Part shown: piece by piece, positions 9,123 through 21,302 of the stretch
Numbering within the stretch: position 1 is the stretch's first letter
How the letters are laid out: every line of letters starts with the position of its first letter
Origin: Puccinellia tenuiflora
Lineage: Eukaryota > Streptophyta > Magnoliopsida > Poales > Poaceae
Length of the DNA stretch: 64,000 nt
Direction: 5' to 3'
Assembly (NCBI GenBank): GCA_012064385.1
Contig: QRDG01000859.1
Coordinates: forward strand, 1-64,000
Made by a program: the position numbers and the translations under genes
The notes under the pieces: model-generated
Database searches by the model: none
Seen by the model: the letters and a program-made list of their open reading frames with translations, nothing else
Told to the model about the DNA's origin: nothing

Positions 9123-12072
9123 GTTTTATAGTTGCTTCTTGATGCTCTCTTATTGTGCTCCAACTCTCATTTTTATGTGAGCATCATCAAAATTACCATG
9201 CCTAGCTAAAAGGCTTTAAAGAAAAGCGCTTATGGGAGACAACCCATCATTTTATTTTCAGTATCTTTTCTTTTATTTGAGTCAAAAAGTTTGTTTACTT
9301 CTGTAGCAACTTCTTTGTATCTTTATTTTCTTGCAATGTTGTGCCAAGTAAGGTCTCTAGTAGAAAGTTTTTGCTATATTTGGATTTCTGCACAGGAAAC
9401 AGATTTCTGTCTGTCACCGTTAAATTCGTCATTTATTCCAGAAGCGACGAAATGCTTTGAGATTTTGTGTGCTAAATCTTCATATATGTATAAAACTTTT
9501 TCTAGTTCAGTGATTTTCGATTTGAGCAACTATAGTGCCTCGAAAAAATTCGTCTTTACAGACTGTTCAGATTTTGACAGATTCTGCCTTTTATTGTGCA
9601 TTGCTTCTTTTGCGATGTTTATTTGGATCTTTTTGATTCTTTGAGCATCAGTGGCTGTAGCTAATGTTATAATGCATTAAGGTGTGCTTGTGTCACAGTA
9701 GAACTTATGAATTTTTGGTTTATGCACTAACCCTCTAATGAGAATTACTTTGAGTTTGATGTGGTGGAAGTTTTCAAGTAAGCAAAAGGGACGATATGAG
9801 ATGAGATCAAGAAGAGTGAAAAGCCTAAGCTTGGGGATGCCCCGGTGGATCATCCCCAGCAAATTCAAGAAGACTCAAGCATCTAAGCTTGGGGATGCCC
9901 AAGGCATCCCCTCCTTCATCGACAAAACTATCAGGTCATCTCTAGTGATACTATATTTTTATTCCACTACATCTTATGTATTTTGCTTGGAGCGTCTGTT
10001 TTTATTTTGAGTGTGTGTTTTAGTTTGCTTAATAAGTTGGATCCTAGCATTCTCGTGTGGGAGAGAGACACGCTCCGCTTTTTCATATGAATACTCTTGT
10101 GCTTCGCTTATATTTGTTGAGTATTCTTAGCTACTGTTTGTTTTCTAGTAAGCTCTCGCTTTTAGCATGTTATCTTGTTTAGGGCTGCTAGTTCTTTGTG
10201 TTAAGCTCTCTTGTGTTTCACTCTTATTTGTTAGAGAGTTGTTTTAGTTGCTTGGTTGATGTGTTAGATTGGAAAATGCTATGCTTGTGATAGTGGTATG
10301 AAATAGAGAAAAGCTGCATAGTCTTGTAGACCTTTGTGTAGATAACTTGCTTCTCTTCAATTGTTTTGAGGTATTAAAATAACTAATGGTTAAAATATGT
10401 TGGTTAATGTTGTTAAGAGCTGATTAGTGAAGATGTGTTAGTAGAGCGTGGAGCCGTACTTTTCTGAACTAAAAACAACTTAAGTCAATAGTGCTTTAGT
10501 ATCGTGATTTCCTCTTAGTTGAAAAGAAGTTTCTAATGGTATAGTTACTGCAACGGTCGGGGAAGCCAACGGGGCACTTGTGTCGCCGCCACGATCCCTC
10601 TCGGGGTGTCTCTAACCATTTGTAAAACTTTGATACTGTTAGTTGTTTGCAATATACGACATGCTATGTGAGTTTTTAGTTTTTGGCACTTACACCTCCA
10701 TATTTTGCTAGCCTCTTCGGTACTTTGCATTGCCCTTTTTCACATTAAGATTGGTGCATACTTCACAAGTACATCCAACCCCGTGGGAGATCTTCATCTT
10801 GTTCTCCTACACATAAGCCAACTATCTTTCTCAAAACAGCCACCATATCTACCTATCACAGCATTTCCATAGCTGTTCCGAGATACATTGCCATGCAACA
10901 TCCATCATTTACATTACATGACTTTATGTCATTTTTACTTCATTACCATATAGTATTGCTTGACCATTTGAGTTAGTGTGATGCGTGGTTTTCCACATGT
11001 GTTACATCTTTTCCACACTACGCTCGGTCTTGCATATCCACCATACACCATGTATTAGTCTTTGAGTTTTGAGTACACCAAAAAGTGTGATGATCATTTT
11101 GTAAAATAGAGTGTTGCCTCTACCTGTGAGCATATTGAAAAGAGTCCAAAGTGGCCAATCAAAAGAGTCCAAAAGAGACCAATGAGAGAAAAATATAAAA
11201 GAGCCACAAAGGCCTCAAAAGCAAAAGGCAAAAAAGAGAAAATGAAAAAAAGAATATAAAATGAGAGAGGGGGCAACACTACTATCCTTTTATTCCACAC
11301 TTGTGCTAGTAGCACCTACATCATTGTAGTGAGTTTTCATGCTTCATTAGTATAATTATGTGGGGACCAAACGTTATAGAACTTGGCTTGTATATTCCAA
11401 CGATGAGCCTCCTCAAGTGAGCTCTAGGTCTTCATGAGCAAGCAAGTTGGATGCACCCCCACTAGTTCCATTGGAGAGCTTCCATTCATATAGCTCTATG
11501 TGCATCCGTTGCATGGCAATCACTACTCCTCATTCAGTGTCTACTACGGGACTTCCTCTTGTCTTGTGGTTACCTCTTCCACTGTTTGAGCCTTTCTTTT
11601 TGGCCTTCCAAACCCCCATTATTATTCTCTTTGCCATAACCTCATGGTGCCAAGCCTTCTTCTTGCTTGTATTAGTTGAGTGGACTACATAACAGTTGAT
11701 AAGTTAAGTGGATGGATTAAAGACACTTGACTTGAGCTTGGCTATTTCTATTATTGACTGAATTTGATGCTTTGAAGATTGATTGACATTTTACATTGGA
11801 GACACAATTTACTATCCTTCTTTCTAAACCTTATGTATGGTTCCTTGTCTCCAACACGCTGATTCATGAAAAGTTCTAGCTTCTTTTAGCTAGCATTTGT
11901 TAATCATTGTTTGCTTAATGTCAACTATAGACAATTGTTTTGGATCACCTTATTCACATCATGTGCTTTGCATTGCTATGTTGATCTAGATTGTGAGTTA
12001 GCATGTCTCCTAAGAAATTATTTGTTATCGTTCTACCTACTCGAGGACGAGTAGAACTAAGCTTGGGGATGC
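9123..12072. other. Non-coding interior of the retroelement
   Basis: No credible gene was seen. AAGCTTGGGGATGCCC occurs twice near 9828-9902, similar to the sequence before the 3' LTR. A hairpin-capable CTACTCG-AGGA-CGAGTAG lies at 12038-12055, directly before the purine-rich tract. Confidence 0.6.
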
Positions 12073-13461
12073 TGATACGTCTCCAACGTATCTATAATTT
12101 CTTATGATCCATGCTTGTTTTCATACCATTTGCTACATGTTTTGTTTACATCTTATAGCATTTTTATGCATTTTCTGGAACTAATCTATTAACAAGATGC
12201 CACAGTGCCAGTTCCTGTTTTCTGCTGTTTTCCCGTTTCAGAAAAGTACTAAAAAAAATATTCTCGGAATTGGACGGGACAAAAAGCAGCAGTCTTATAA
12301 TTCAATGGACTACACGGAGCCCGAAGGAGAGGACCTGGAGGGCCGTGGGCCGGCCACACCATAGGGTGGCACGGGACCCATGCCTGCCGCGCCACCAGGT
12401 GGTGTGGGGCCCACGGGAGCCCTCCGACGCCGCCCTTTCGCCTATATATTGCCCCCGACGCATAAAACCTAGAGGGACCCCGTCATATTCCAAAGAAACA
12501 TCTGCAGCGCCGCCGCCATCGCCGACAAGTTTCGGGGGACAGAAGTCTCTGTTCCGGCACCCTGCCGGGACGGGGAAGTGCCCCCGGAGCCATCTCCATC
12601 GACTCCACCACCATCTTCATCGCCGTTGCTGACTCCCATGATGAGGAGGGAGTAGTTCTCCCTCGGGACTGAGGGCCGTACCGGTAGCCATGTGGTCTAT
12701 ATCTCTCTCTCCCATGATGTGATCTATATGTGATCATGAGCTTTGCAATCTAGATGTTGTTATGTTACTCAAGTGGGCTTTATTTATGTGATCTCCGGAG
12801 ACTCCTTGTCCCACGTGTGTAAAGGTGACAGTGTGTGCACCGTGTGGGTGTTTAGGCTATATTTAACAAGATACTTGTTCACTGATTTATTATTTGAGTT
12901 GGATGTCTCTATGAAATTGTGGTGTGTTAGTACCTCCTATGAATGCTCATGGTCCAGTGTGGGGTATTCATTAGTACTTGGGAATATATATTTGAGGCGT
13001 GCTTTTGCATTCCTACACAATGAATTAGTGTTCGTTATCCAGCCGGAGAATACTTCGGAGTAGTATATTGAAGTGCTTATATTTATATTCAATTATGATT
13101 GCATTGTTGAGAGTGACCACTGGTGAAAGTATGATCCCTAGGCCTTGTTTCTAAGCATTGAAACACCGTTTACAACAAGTTCTGCTACATGTTTGGTTGC
13201 TGCCATTTTTATTTCAGATTGCAATTACTACTTATAATCATCCATATTACTTGTATTTCACTATCTCTTCGCCGAACTAGTGCACCTATACATCTGACAA
13301 GTGTATTGGGTGTGTTGGGGACACAAGAGACTTTTTGTATTGTGATTGCAGGGTTGCTTGAGAGGGATACCTTTGACCTCTACCTCCCTGAGTTCGATAA
13401 ACATTGGGTGATTCACTTAAGGGAAACTTGCTGCTGTTCTACAAACCTTGGAATAGCATCA
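12073..13461 (+). repeat. 3' LTR of the non-autonomous retroelement
   Basis: It aligns with the 5' LTR from TGATACG to ACAAACCT near 13,448, then has lost most of the last ~60 bases and resumes with the terminal CATCA. The ATAGC target duplication follows directly, showing an internal deletion rather than a broken end. Confidence 0.82.
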
Positions 13462-13512
13462 ATAGCATAGTATTATCAAGATGTTATCAGTGCAATCTTG
13501 GAATCTAATTGG

Positions 13513-13596
13513 GAAGGAACTCAAAAGTTAAGCGTGCTGGGGTGGAGCAGTGTGAGGATGGGTGACCTACCGGGAAGTTTGACGACGAGTTGCACT
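13513..13596 (+). repeat. 5S-rRNA-derived segment in CACTA-0
   Basis: It reads AAAAGTTAAGCGTGCTGGGG, then GAGGATGGGTGACC, then CGGGAAGTTTG and GAGTTGCACT. This follows the second half of plant 5S rRNA, including box A (AGTTAAGCGTGCT) and box C (GGATGGGTGACC) of the Pol III internal promoter. The first half of 5S is absent, so it is not a functional 5S gene. Confidence 0.8.
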
Positions 13597-13836
13597 TTGA
13601 CTTGGGATTAGGGGTGATTCGAGATCTTGAGATTAGGGGTGATTCGAGATTAAACTGACAAATAATTCAAAGATTCGAAATATCGAATTTTTTTGAAAAA
13701 AAGGTCTTTAGTCCGGGTTGGTGTTACCAACCGGCACTAAAGGTCCTCCAGCCCCAGCGCACGAGCGCAGCCACGTGGAGGGCCTTTAGTTCCGGTTTGT
13801 AACCAACCGGGACTAAAGGCCCTTTTTCTACTAGTA

Positions 13837-15022
13837 TAAGCTAAGTCACCATGAACACTTTATCGGAAAAAAAAAGTCAGCACGAAAAACTATTAACCGA
13901 TGGAAACAACCATCGTTCCCCTCCATGTACGGGAAGAAAATGGCAACACAGTCAGCAACATCCTTGATCTGAAGGAAGAAATCCGCCATTCATCATTGTA
14001 ATCCATTATTTACATTTTTAGATCCATATATTAGTATTTTTAAGTAAACCATGTTTATAGTTAGTTTGTATTAAAATGAAACATATATGTAGTAGACACA
14101 TGTTGAAACTTTTGCCTATTTGAAGCCTAAGAGGAAAATGTTTGCACTCGATTGAAGCAAGAATAATAAACATACATTTAGAATAGTTTGGAATTTTGTA
14201 GAAAATATATTTGGATGTGTTTCCAGATCCTGTGTTTCCATCAAGGTTTGGGTAACCGGGCAAGAAATCCGGTTCAACATCCCGTAAAAGGCCTTACCGA
14301 GAAAAAATACCGAATTATTAAAATAAAAATTGAATTTAAGCTTCCCAATCCAGACATATAGAACGCATCTCTACATAACAATTCAAATGTGGTGCGGTGG
14401 TTGTCCATTATTTTCTAGTGCTGGATGTCACGGGTTCGAGTGCTCGGCCATTTTTGAAAATTAACTGTGTTCGATAAAATATAATACACAGTAATGGAAA
14501 AGTAGTGGCATATTTAACTCGAACTCGCAACCTCATAGTCGGTACGAGACTGCGCTTTGTCTAAACCAACACGGACATCAGCATCATTATGTATACTTTG
14601 AGTTTACCGTTTTATAATACTTTGCGAAGAACAATCTAGAAAATTAAATTAAAAATTTGCAATTCGATTTTGTTCTATAACCGTTCGAGATTTCTTGGTA
14701 ATCGCGGTAACCGAAAATCCTGAGCACCATCGGTAAATTCTAGCAATTATGTAACCAAAACATTTGATGTAAGGAGGAGTGCATCCCTCCTCGATGGCGA
14801 GGCGAATCCGAGGGAGGCACGTGGGCGTCATTCCTTCCCTCGGAGAGTGCGTCCTAGCATTGTAGTCGTGGGCTCCCGGGAATTGCCCCGTGCGGGTTCC
14901 CGGGAGGATGTCCTTCAGCGCATGTCGGCGAAGCACCCCTTGGCGGGTTGTGCCTTGTTTAGGTTGTCGTTGTCGGGGCCTGTTTGCTCGCATGTCGGGT
15001 TGTCGTGATCGAGTCCTGTCCT
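13837..15022. other. Gene-free spacer
   Basis: Mostly AT-rich unique sequence with a GC-rich patch at about 14,760-15,020. No gene, RNA gene or bounded transposon is supported. Confidence 0.5.
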
Positions 15023-15150
15023 CACTAGTAGGAAATAGCCTAGAAGTGGCACGTCGATATGGCACATAGTGGCGCGTTTTAGACACACCACTGGTTATGC
15101 GCCACTGTTTTAGACACACCACTCGTTATGCACGTTTTAGACACACCACT
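15023..15150. mobile_element. Solo CACTA left end
   Basis: CACTAGTAGGAAATAGCC is a typical CACTA terminus, followed by repeated TTTTAGACACACCACT units spaced 30-40 bases, as in CACTA subterminal regions. No matching right terminus was found in the following kilobases, so this is a truncated end. Confidence 0.55.
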
Positions 15151-16844
15151 CTGACATGTCAAACAAACACCACAAAACAGTTTGGCATTAAAACAAAGTG
15201 AATTTTGAGTTTGCTGGAATTTAATAAAAAATTGATAATTTTGAACTCAAATTCAACTCCAATTTTTCCCTGAAATTAAACTAACATTTCATCTAAACCG
15301 AGAAATTAACATGTTTTCACGCCAAAAGGCCCTTACAATAATTTAATACATAAATAAATGGATGTACCTTTTTGCTGGCTTGCCTAGCTCAAAAATTGTC
15401 CTTGGTTTTATTCTCTTGCTCAATAAAAATCAAAAATCCAATCCTCCTTCAGTAAATTTCCCTGAGGTACCAATTTCGATAACGTTACCGTCTAATCACC
15501 ACAAAAGAAAATGTACGCCATCACCATATACATCACAATAAAATAACAGGGAAACAGACGTATTGTACAAGGGTTAACTTTTAACTCTCGAGGTGTGTGT
15601 GGGGGTGGTTTCAATTCATTTAAACATTTTAATCAAAGACTATGATTTAATGCCATAATAGATAGAAAATTAATTAAATAGTTATCTAGATCATAAAATT
15701 ATGAAAACAGAGGGTAGCGTATGGTTTTAAATTATTGGACAACACAATTGGATTCAATTCATTTTAGTTTACGGTATAAGAGATTTTAATTAACTTGTTA
15801 CAGAAAACCTTCAGTAGCAAGATAATTAGTGCGGCTAAACCGCATACTTAAATTATTTATGATTTTTGTGTCTAATGATAGACAATGTAAACACCTAACT
15901 ACAGAAATATGTTTGACAATTATTTAATTCACTGAACTCGAAATATTAAGAGTTATGTTTGGGTCCAGAATTGAATTCATTTGGAAAATGATAAAGTTTA
16001 CTGTTCAAACGGGCCTAAACTAGCTGGCCCGTGGACAAATTATGCTCGAAAATAACACAAATAAATTAAATCCTAACTACCCGGACCGCTAGTCAGTAAA
16101 TCAAATACTGAGGCCCAGTTGTCATTTGGGCTTTTGCCCGGGAGTGAAGAGCTGCCATGCACGGGATGGCCTGGACACGGCTCGGACCGAGTTTGGCTCG
16201 GCCCGCAAAAGATGCTGGCCCAAATATCTGGACCGCATGGCTTGCCTGGCTCGGCTCGGTCCAGCCCGTTGGCTCGGCCTTTTCGAGAATTGGGGGTGAG
16301 AAAATAAAGGGGTGAGGGCAGATGGGAATTGGGGTTTGTATTGATTTCGGTTTCCCAAAGAGTTTCAAGATCTTACCGTAACTTGGGTCAACATAGGAGA
16401 GATAGGGGGAGGTTCTGGCCGACCACAAGTTTTGAAATGGTTTTGGTCAAGTTAAAAACATGTACACAAGGTGTTTGATTAAAAGCCAACTTGAAGTTTT
16501 GTTGAAAATGACCAAAGGGTTTTTGAGTAAAAACACTTGAAAATAATATTTTGAAAGCTTCAGGATCTTTCCATAATTTTTTTTGGGAAAGAAAATGTCA
16601 CATGAGATAATGTTTTCTCATTTCTTACTACCTTCATAAAGATAGAAAAATAATTAGGGAACATTGTTTATTGAACCTTAATTTTGGAAGAGAAATAAGG
16701 TAAGGTATAATATTGTCCTCGTCTCCGATTTGAAATCAAGTATTGTGTGGTAGAAGAATATCATGGTAGAGATAATACATTCTTGGGGTTCATAAGAGTA
16801 TTTGAAAATAAGGGTTAATAGAAATATAGGGTTTTTTATATATA
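15151..16844. other. Gene-free spacer
   Basis: AT-rich non-coding sequence with a GC-rich patch at about 16,100-16,300 that contains several TCGGCTCGG-type words. No gene is supported. Confidence 0.5.
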
Positions 16845-17191
16845 CTAGCAAGGAACAGCGCGGCGACACGCCACGCTACACCACTTAGACCAGCCGCGGA
16901 GATACATCCCACTGAGCAACCGATAAAGGCCCAATTTTTAGTCTATACAATGATACTTTGTTAGCAGCCAACGAATAGTGAATTCTAATTCTGGGCCCAT
17001 TAGGGCGTCTTACTCTGCAAAAGCTGAGAGACAGATAAAAACACCATATGAGGAAGTTGCGGTCTCATTTCGGGGATACACTCTTTTTTCGATTTGGCCG
17101 AAAATACAGGACCGTGTGGGTCTTTTTTCGCCAAAAACATAAACTAGCTGTTATTTTAAGGTTTATAAAAAGATACAGTATGTACTAGAGA
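16845..17191 (-). mobile_element. Possible 347-bp mini-Helitron
   Basis: Read on the minus strand, the 3' side ends with a GC hairpin (GCGTGGCG / CGCCGCGC, one G-T pair), then nine bases and CTAG|T at 16,845. The 5' side would be A|TCTCTAGTACATACTGTATC at 17,191. The 3' end is good; the 5' end is a guess because the similar TAGAGATGCTCTTA word is also common in other repeats. Confidence 0.35.
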
Positions 17192-18133
17192 TGCTCTTAG
17201 GCTGAATAAAATACTTGTGTCGTCGTTACCCATAACTTTGTACAAAATTTTAAAATTATCCCAAAATATACATCGGTTGAATCAATTTTATGCCCACATA
17301 ATGGTTCACAACTGGTAATGTTAATAACTTAATAGATAATCTCGATGAGGGTGGCCAACTGAGATACTTTTTACGATAAAGAAGTAAAGATAAATACATA
17401 GTTCTGATCCAAAATACTATAGCCATAGCAGCATTATCAGAGCCAAGTGATTAACCAGCCTGACACTGCCAGCCCACACACGCTACCCAGTTTACTTTGA
17501 ACCGCTTACGAACCACAATAATAATAGTGTGCTAGTGGAGCCGGGAGAACAGAAAACAACTCAAACGTAAACATCAGACATCGCTCTCGTGATAAGGGTC
17601 ACTGAAACCTTCAGGTCAGAGGATGGAAGAGAGAATAGATAACCAGCAGGTCAACCACACCTCGTCCATTAAGCAGCAAGCCACTTGGGTTTGTCCAGAT
17701 GCCGATGCTTGCTCTCAGTCGCAACTGTCGTTCAATATTCTGCAAAACACCGCCTTTTCCTGTTCACAAAAAGGCAAAGGATATGTCAAGAAGTAATTAT
17801 TCTGGTCAAGTGCTAGTGGGAGAGGTTAGAGTTGTTTAGTGAAGCAGGTAAGAGAAGTGATGGTAGATCTAGTAATTAAGGCATCTCGTAAAAATTGAGT
17901 GAAGACTGAGTTCAGGACGACTACACAATCTACAATGTATTTTTTTTTTGTAGAGGTGTTCTGGGAGATTGGCCAATTGACTACGACTACAACTCTACAA
18001 GTGGACAAAACAAAATAGGAGCGAGATGTGCTTCTCTCTTTCCCCAATGCTCTTTCATGATTAGACCACCATTGATGCATCCAGCCAGGCCGCAACTTAA
18101 GCTTTTGTTTGCATGCTAGTTTCACAGAAAACC
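17192..18133. other. Spacer upstream of the receptor-kinase gene
   Basis: Low-copy-looking sequence without a coding region. It should hold the promoter of the receptor-kinase gene, but no convincing TATA box was fixed by eye. Confidence 0.4.
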
Positions 18134-21100
18134 ATGCACTCACTCTGTTTCTCCAACAAGACATACAGCAGGATATTGGGGCATACCTTCCCTTGGTCTT
18201 GCTCTTAGTGCTGCTGGTCTGCTTAGGCTCTCCTGCCAGTTCCCTGCACCCAGCATGAGGAGGCCTCCCTTCTCCAGTTCCTCTCCGAGCTCTCACAAGA
18301 CGGCGGCCTCTCTGCATCATGGCGCAATGGCACAGATTGCTGCAAGTGGGAAGGGGTCACCTGCAGGCAAGATAGGACGGTCATCGATGTATTGCTGCCT
18401 TCCAAGGGCTCGAGGGGCACATCTCACAGTCCCCTTGGGATCCTCACCGGGCTGCAGTACCTTGATCTCTCAGACAACTCGCTGTTCGGTGGTCTGCCAC
18501 TGGGATTGCTATCGTCCAGGCAGCATTACCGCCCTTGATGTTAGCTTTAACCAGCTCAGCGGAACACTCCACGAGCTGCCATCTTCAACCCCTGGCAGGC
18601 CTCTGCAGGTACTAAACATCTCCAGCAACTTATTTGCAGGACAGTTTCCATCCACAACGTGGAAAGCAATGGAGAATCTGATTGTACTCAATGCCAGCAA
18701 TAACAGTTTTACTGGGCCGATACCCAATCTATTATGCAACACCTCGCCATCCCTCACTGTGCTTGATTTGTGTTTCAACAAATTCAGTGCCAGCGTCCCC
18801 ACAGGACTTGGTGATTGCTCCAAGCTGAGAGAGCTCAGGGCGGGGTATAACAAACCTCAGAGGAGACTCCCAGATGAACTCTTCAATGCAACCTCGTTGG
18901 AATACCTGTCTTTCGCAAACAATGGTTTATATGGAGTTCTTGATACTGCACCCTACTCAACCTCAGAAATCTCGTAACCCTTGATCTTGGAGGGAACCAA
19001 TTCAGTGGAAAGATTCCAGATTATATAGGTCAACTCAAGAGACTGGAGGAGTTCCATTTGAACAACAACAACATGTCAGGGGAGCTGCCATATGCTTTGA
19101 GCAACTGCACAAATCTCATAACAATTGACCTGAAGAGCAACAACCTCAGTGGAGAACTTACCAATGTCAATTTCTCCAACCTGCCCAATCTAAAAACTTT
19201 AGATCTTTGGACCAACAACTTCACCGGTACAGTTCCAGAAAGTATGTACTCATGCAGGAATCTGACAGCACTGCGGCTATCTACAACCACCTACATGGGC
19301 AGCTCTCATCGAGAATAGGCAATCTGAAGTATCTGTCTTTCTTGTCACTTGGTAGAAACAATTTCACAAACATCGCAAATGCGCTTCAGATCCTTAAGAG
19401 CAGCAAGAACCTTTCTACCCTGCTTATTTCCTACAATTTCAGGGGAGAGCGCATGCCAGAGGATGACAGGATTGGTGGCTTTGAGAATCTTCAGGTTTTG
19501 GACATGGATGGTTGCCAATTATCTGGAAAAATACCTCTATGGATATCAAGAGTGACAAAACTGAAGATGTTAATTCTAAGAAGCAATCAACTCACTGGAC
19601 CAATACCGGACTGGATCAACTCCTTAAGCCGACTCTTCTATATAGATGTGTCAAGCAACACTCTTACAGGAGAAATCCCATTAACATTTATGCAGATGCC
19701 AATGCTAAAATCAAATGACAACACAACTCATTTGGACCCAAGGGTCTTTGAGTTGCCTGTTTATACGGGCCAATCACTTCAATACCGTGTGATCACATCT
19801 TTCTCAACATTGTTGAATCTAAGCAACAACAACTTCACAGGTGTGATTCCCCCACAGATTGGTCAGTTGAAAATGCTTGTTGTACTTGATTTCAGCTTCA
19901 ACCAATTATCTGGACGGATCCCCCAATCAATTTGCGACCTCACAAACTTGCAAATGCTAGACTTGTCAAGCAACAATCTCACAGGTGCTATCCCAGCTGC
20001 ATTGAACGCCCTGCACTTCCTTTCAGCATTCAACATTTCAAGCAATGACCTAGAAGGGCCTATTCCATCTGGAGGCCAGTTTGATACATTCCAGAATTCT
20101 AGTTTCGATAGGAATCCAAAGCTGTGTGGCTCTATGCTCACTCACAAATGTGGTTCAGATTCAATATCTCAGTCCACCAGAAAAAAACAAGATAGGAAGG
20201 TTGTTTTTGCAATTGCATTTGGTGTGTTCTTCGGAGGCATTGCAACTCTTCTGTTACTGGCGTTTCTGCTTGTCTCAATCAGGCAGAATACTTTTTGGGC
20301 AAAAAATAGAAGGGAGAGTAACGGAGAAGTTGAAGCAACTTCATTACACTCTAGTTCAGAGCAAACATTAGTGGTGATGCAGATGGCACAACGCAAGGGT
20401 GGAGAAAACAAGCTCAAATTCAATGACATTTTGAAAGCTACGAACAACTTTGACAAGGCGAACATCATTGGATGTGGAGGTTATGGATTAGTCTACAAGG
20501 CAGAGCTGCCTGATGGCTCCAAGCTGGCAATCAAAAAGCTCAACGGTGAAATGTGTCTGATGGAAAGGGAGTTCAGTGCAGAGGTAGATGCTCTCTCCAG
20601 GGCACAACATGAGAATCTTGTACCACTGTGGGGTTACTGCATCAAGGGAAACTCGAGGTTTCTCGTATATTCCTACATGGAAAATGGCAGCCTGGATGAT
20701 TGGCTTCATAACAGGGATGATATATTAGCTCATTTCTTGACTGGCCGACTCGGCTCAAGATCGCACAAGGAACAAGCCTGGGACTTTCTTATATCCATGA
20801 AGCCTGCAACCCACAAATTGTGCACCGAGACATCAAATCCAGTAATATCCTACTGGACAAAGAATTTAAAGCTTACATTGCAGATTTTGGGCTAGCCAGA
20901 TTAATCCTTCCCAACAAAACTCATGTTACAACTGAATTGGTTGGCACTATGGGTTACATTCCCCCCGAGTACGGGCAAGCATGGGTTGCTACGTTAAGAG
21001 GTGATATGTACAGTTTCGGGGTAGTCCTGCTTGAGCTGCTTACAGGGAGGCGACCTGTTTCGGTTTTGTCTATGTCAAAAGAACTTGTCCCGTGGGTTCT

Positions 21101-21302
21101 ACAGATGAGGTCTGAGGGCAAGCTGTTTGAGGTCCTGGAACCAATGCTTAAAGGAACAAGGTATGATGAGCAAATGCTGAAGGTGCTAGAAATCGCTTGC
21201 AAGTGTGTTAATCATAATCAATTCATGANAATAGCTAAAATTTTGGCAAAGGACCATTTCGAACAAAATTATATGCACCGGGAAGCACAAACACATGAGT
21301 GA
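18134..21302 (+). pseudogene. LRR receptor-like kinase, PSKR/PSY1R-like, with multiple frameshifts
   Basis: The reading is a plasma-membrane LRR kinase of the family that includes phytosulfokine and tyrosine-sulfated glycopeptide receptors. In order: a hydrophobic leader near 18,190-18,240, CTQHEEASLLQFL with the C-C-WEGVTC cap, about twenty LRRs (LDLSSNNLTGAIP type) to ~20,060, a transmembrane segment at ~20,200-20,280, the P-loop GCGGYGLVYKAEL, AIKKL, then HRDIKSSN, DFGLAR and GTMGYIPPEYG. These pieces lie in different frames. I see frame changes in the leader (stop at 18,206), near 18,410, 18,430, 18,505, 18,955, 19,290 and 20,725. The C-terminus departs from the family after NHNQFM, beside an undetermined base at 21,229. 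Between shifts the protein is well conserved. It is either a young pseudogene or a sequence-quality problem. Confidence 0.85.

Larger units (their letters stand above)
6823..13461 (+). mobile_element. Non-autonomous LTR retrotransposon (Gypsy/Athila-like)
   Basis: Two LTRs begin TGATACGTCTCCAACGTATC, at 6823 and 12073. The 5-bp target duplication ATAGC is at 6818-6822 and 13462-13466. A primer-binding site follows the 5' LTR and a purine-rich AAGCTTGGGGATGC precedes the 3' LTR. The ~3.8-kb interior has no protease, reverse transcriptase or integrase, so movement would need proteins in trans. The LTRs differ at roughly twenty positions by rough eye count, plus a deletion near the end of the 3' LTR. 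Confidence 0.88.
5776..13836. mobile_element. CACTA element 0, interrupted by a nested Gypsy-type element
   Basis: The left terminus is CACTAGTAGAAAAAAGGC; the right is CCTTTTTCTACTAGTA, whose expected final G is mutated to A. The 3-bp target duplication TAA is at 5773-5775 and 13837-13839. Subterminal TTTAGTCCCGGTT motifs in both orientations lie at 5810-5945 and 13710-13820. Without the nested insertion (6823-13461) only ~1.4 kb remains, with no transposase, so it is non-autonomous. A 5S-rRNA-like segment lies near the right end. Confidence 0.85.

Noticed and set aside
13449..13461. Apparent truncation of the 3' LTR at 13,448
   Set aside because: The terminal CATCA and the ATAGC target duplication follow, so it is an internal deletion and the element end is preserved.
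14400..14450. tRNA-like B box (CGGGTTCGAG)
   Set aside because: Only the B-box-like word is present; no tRNA fold or SINE tail was found.
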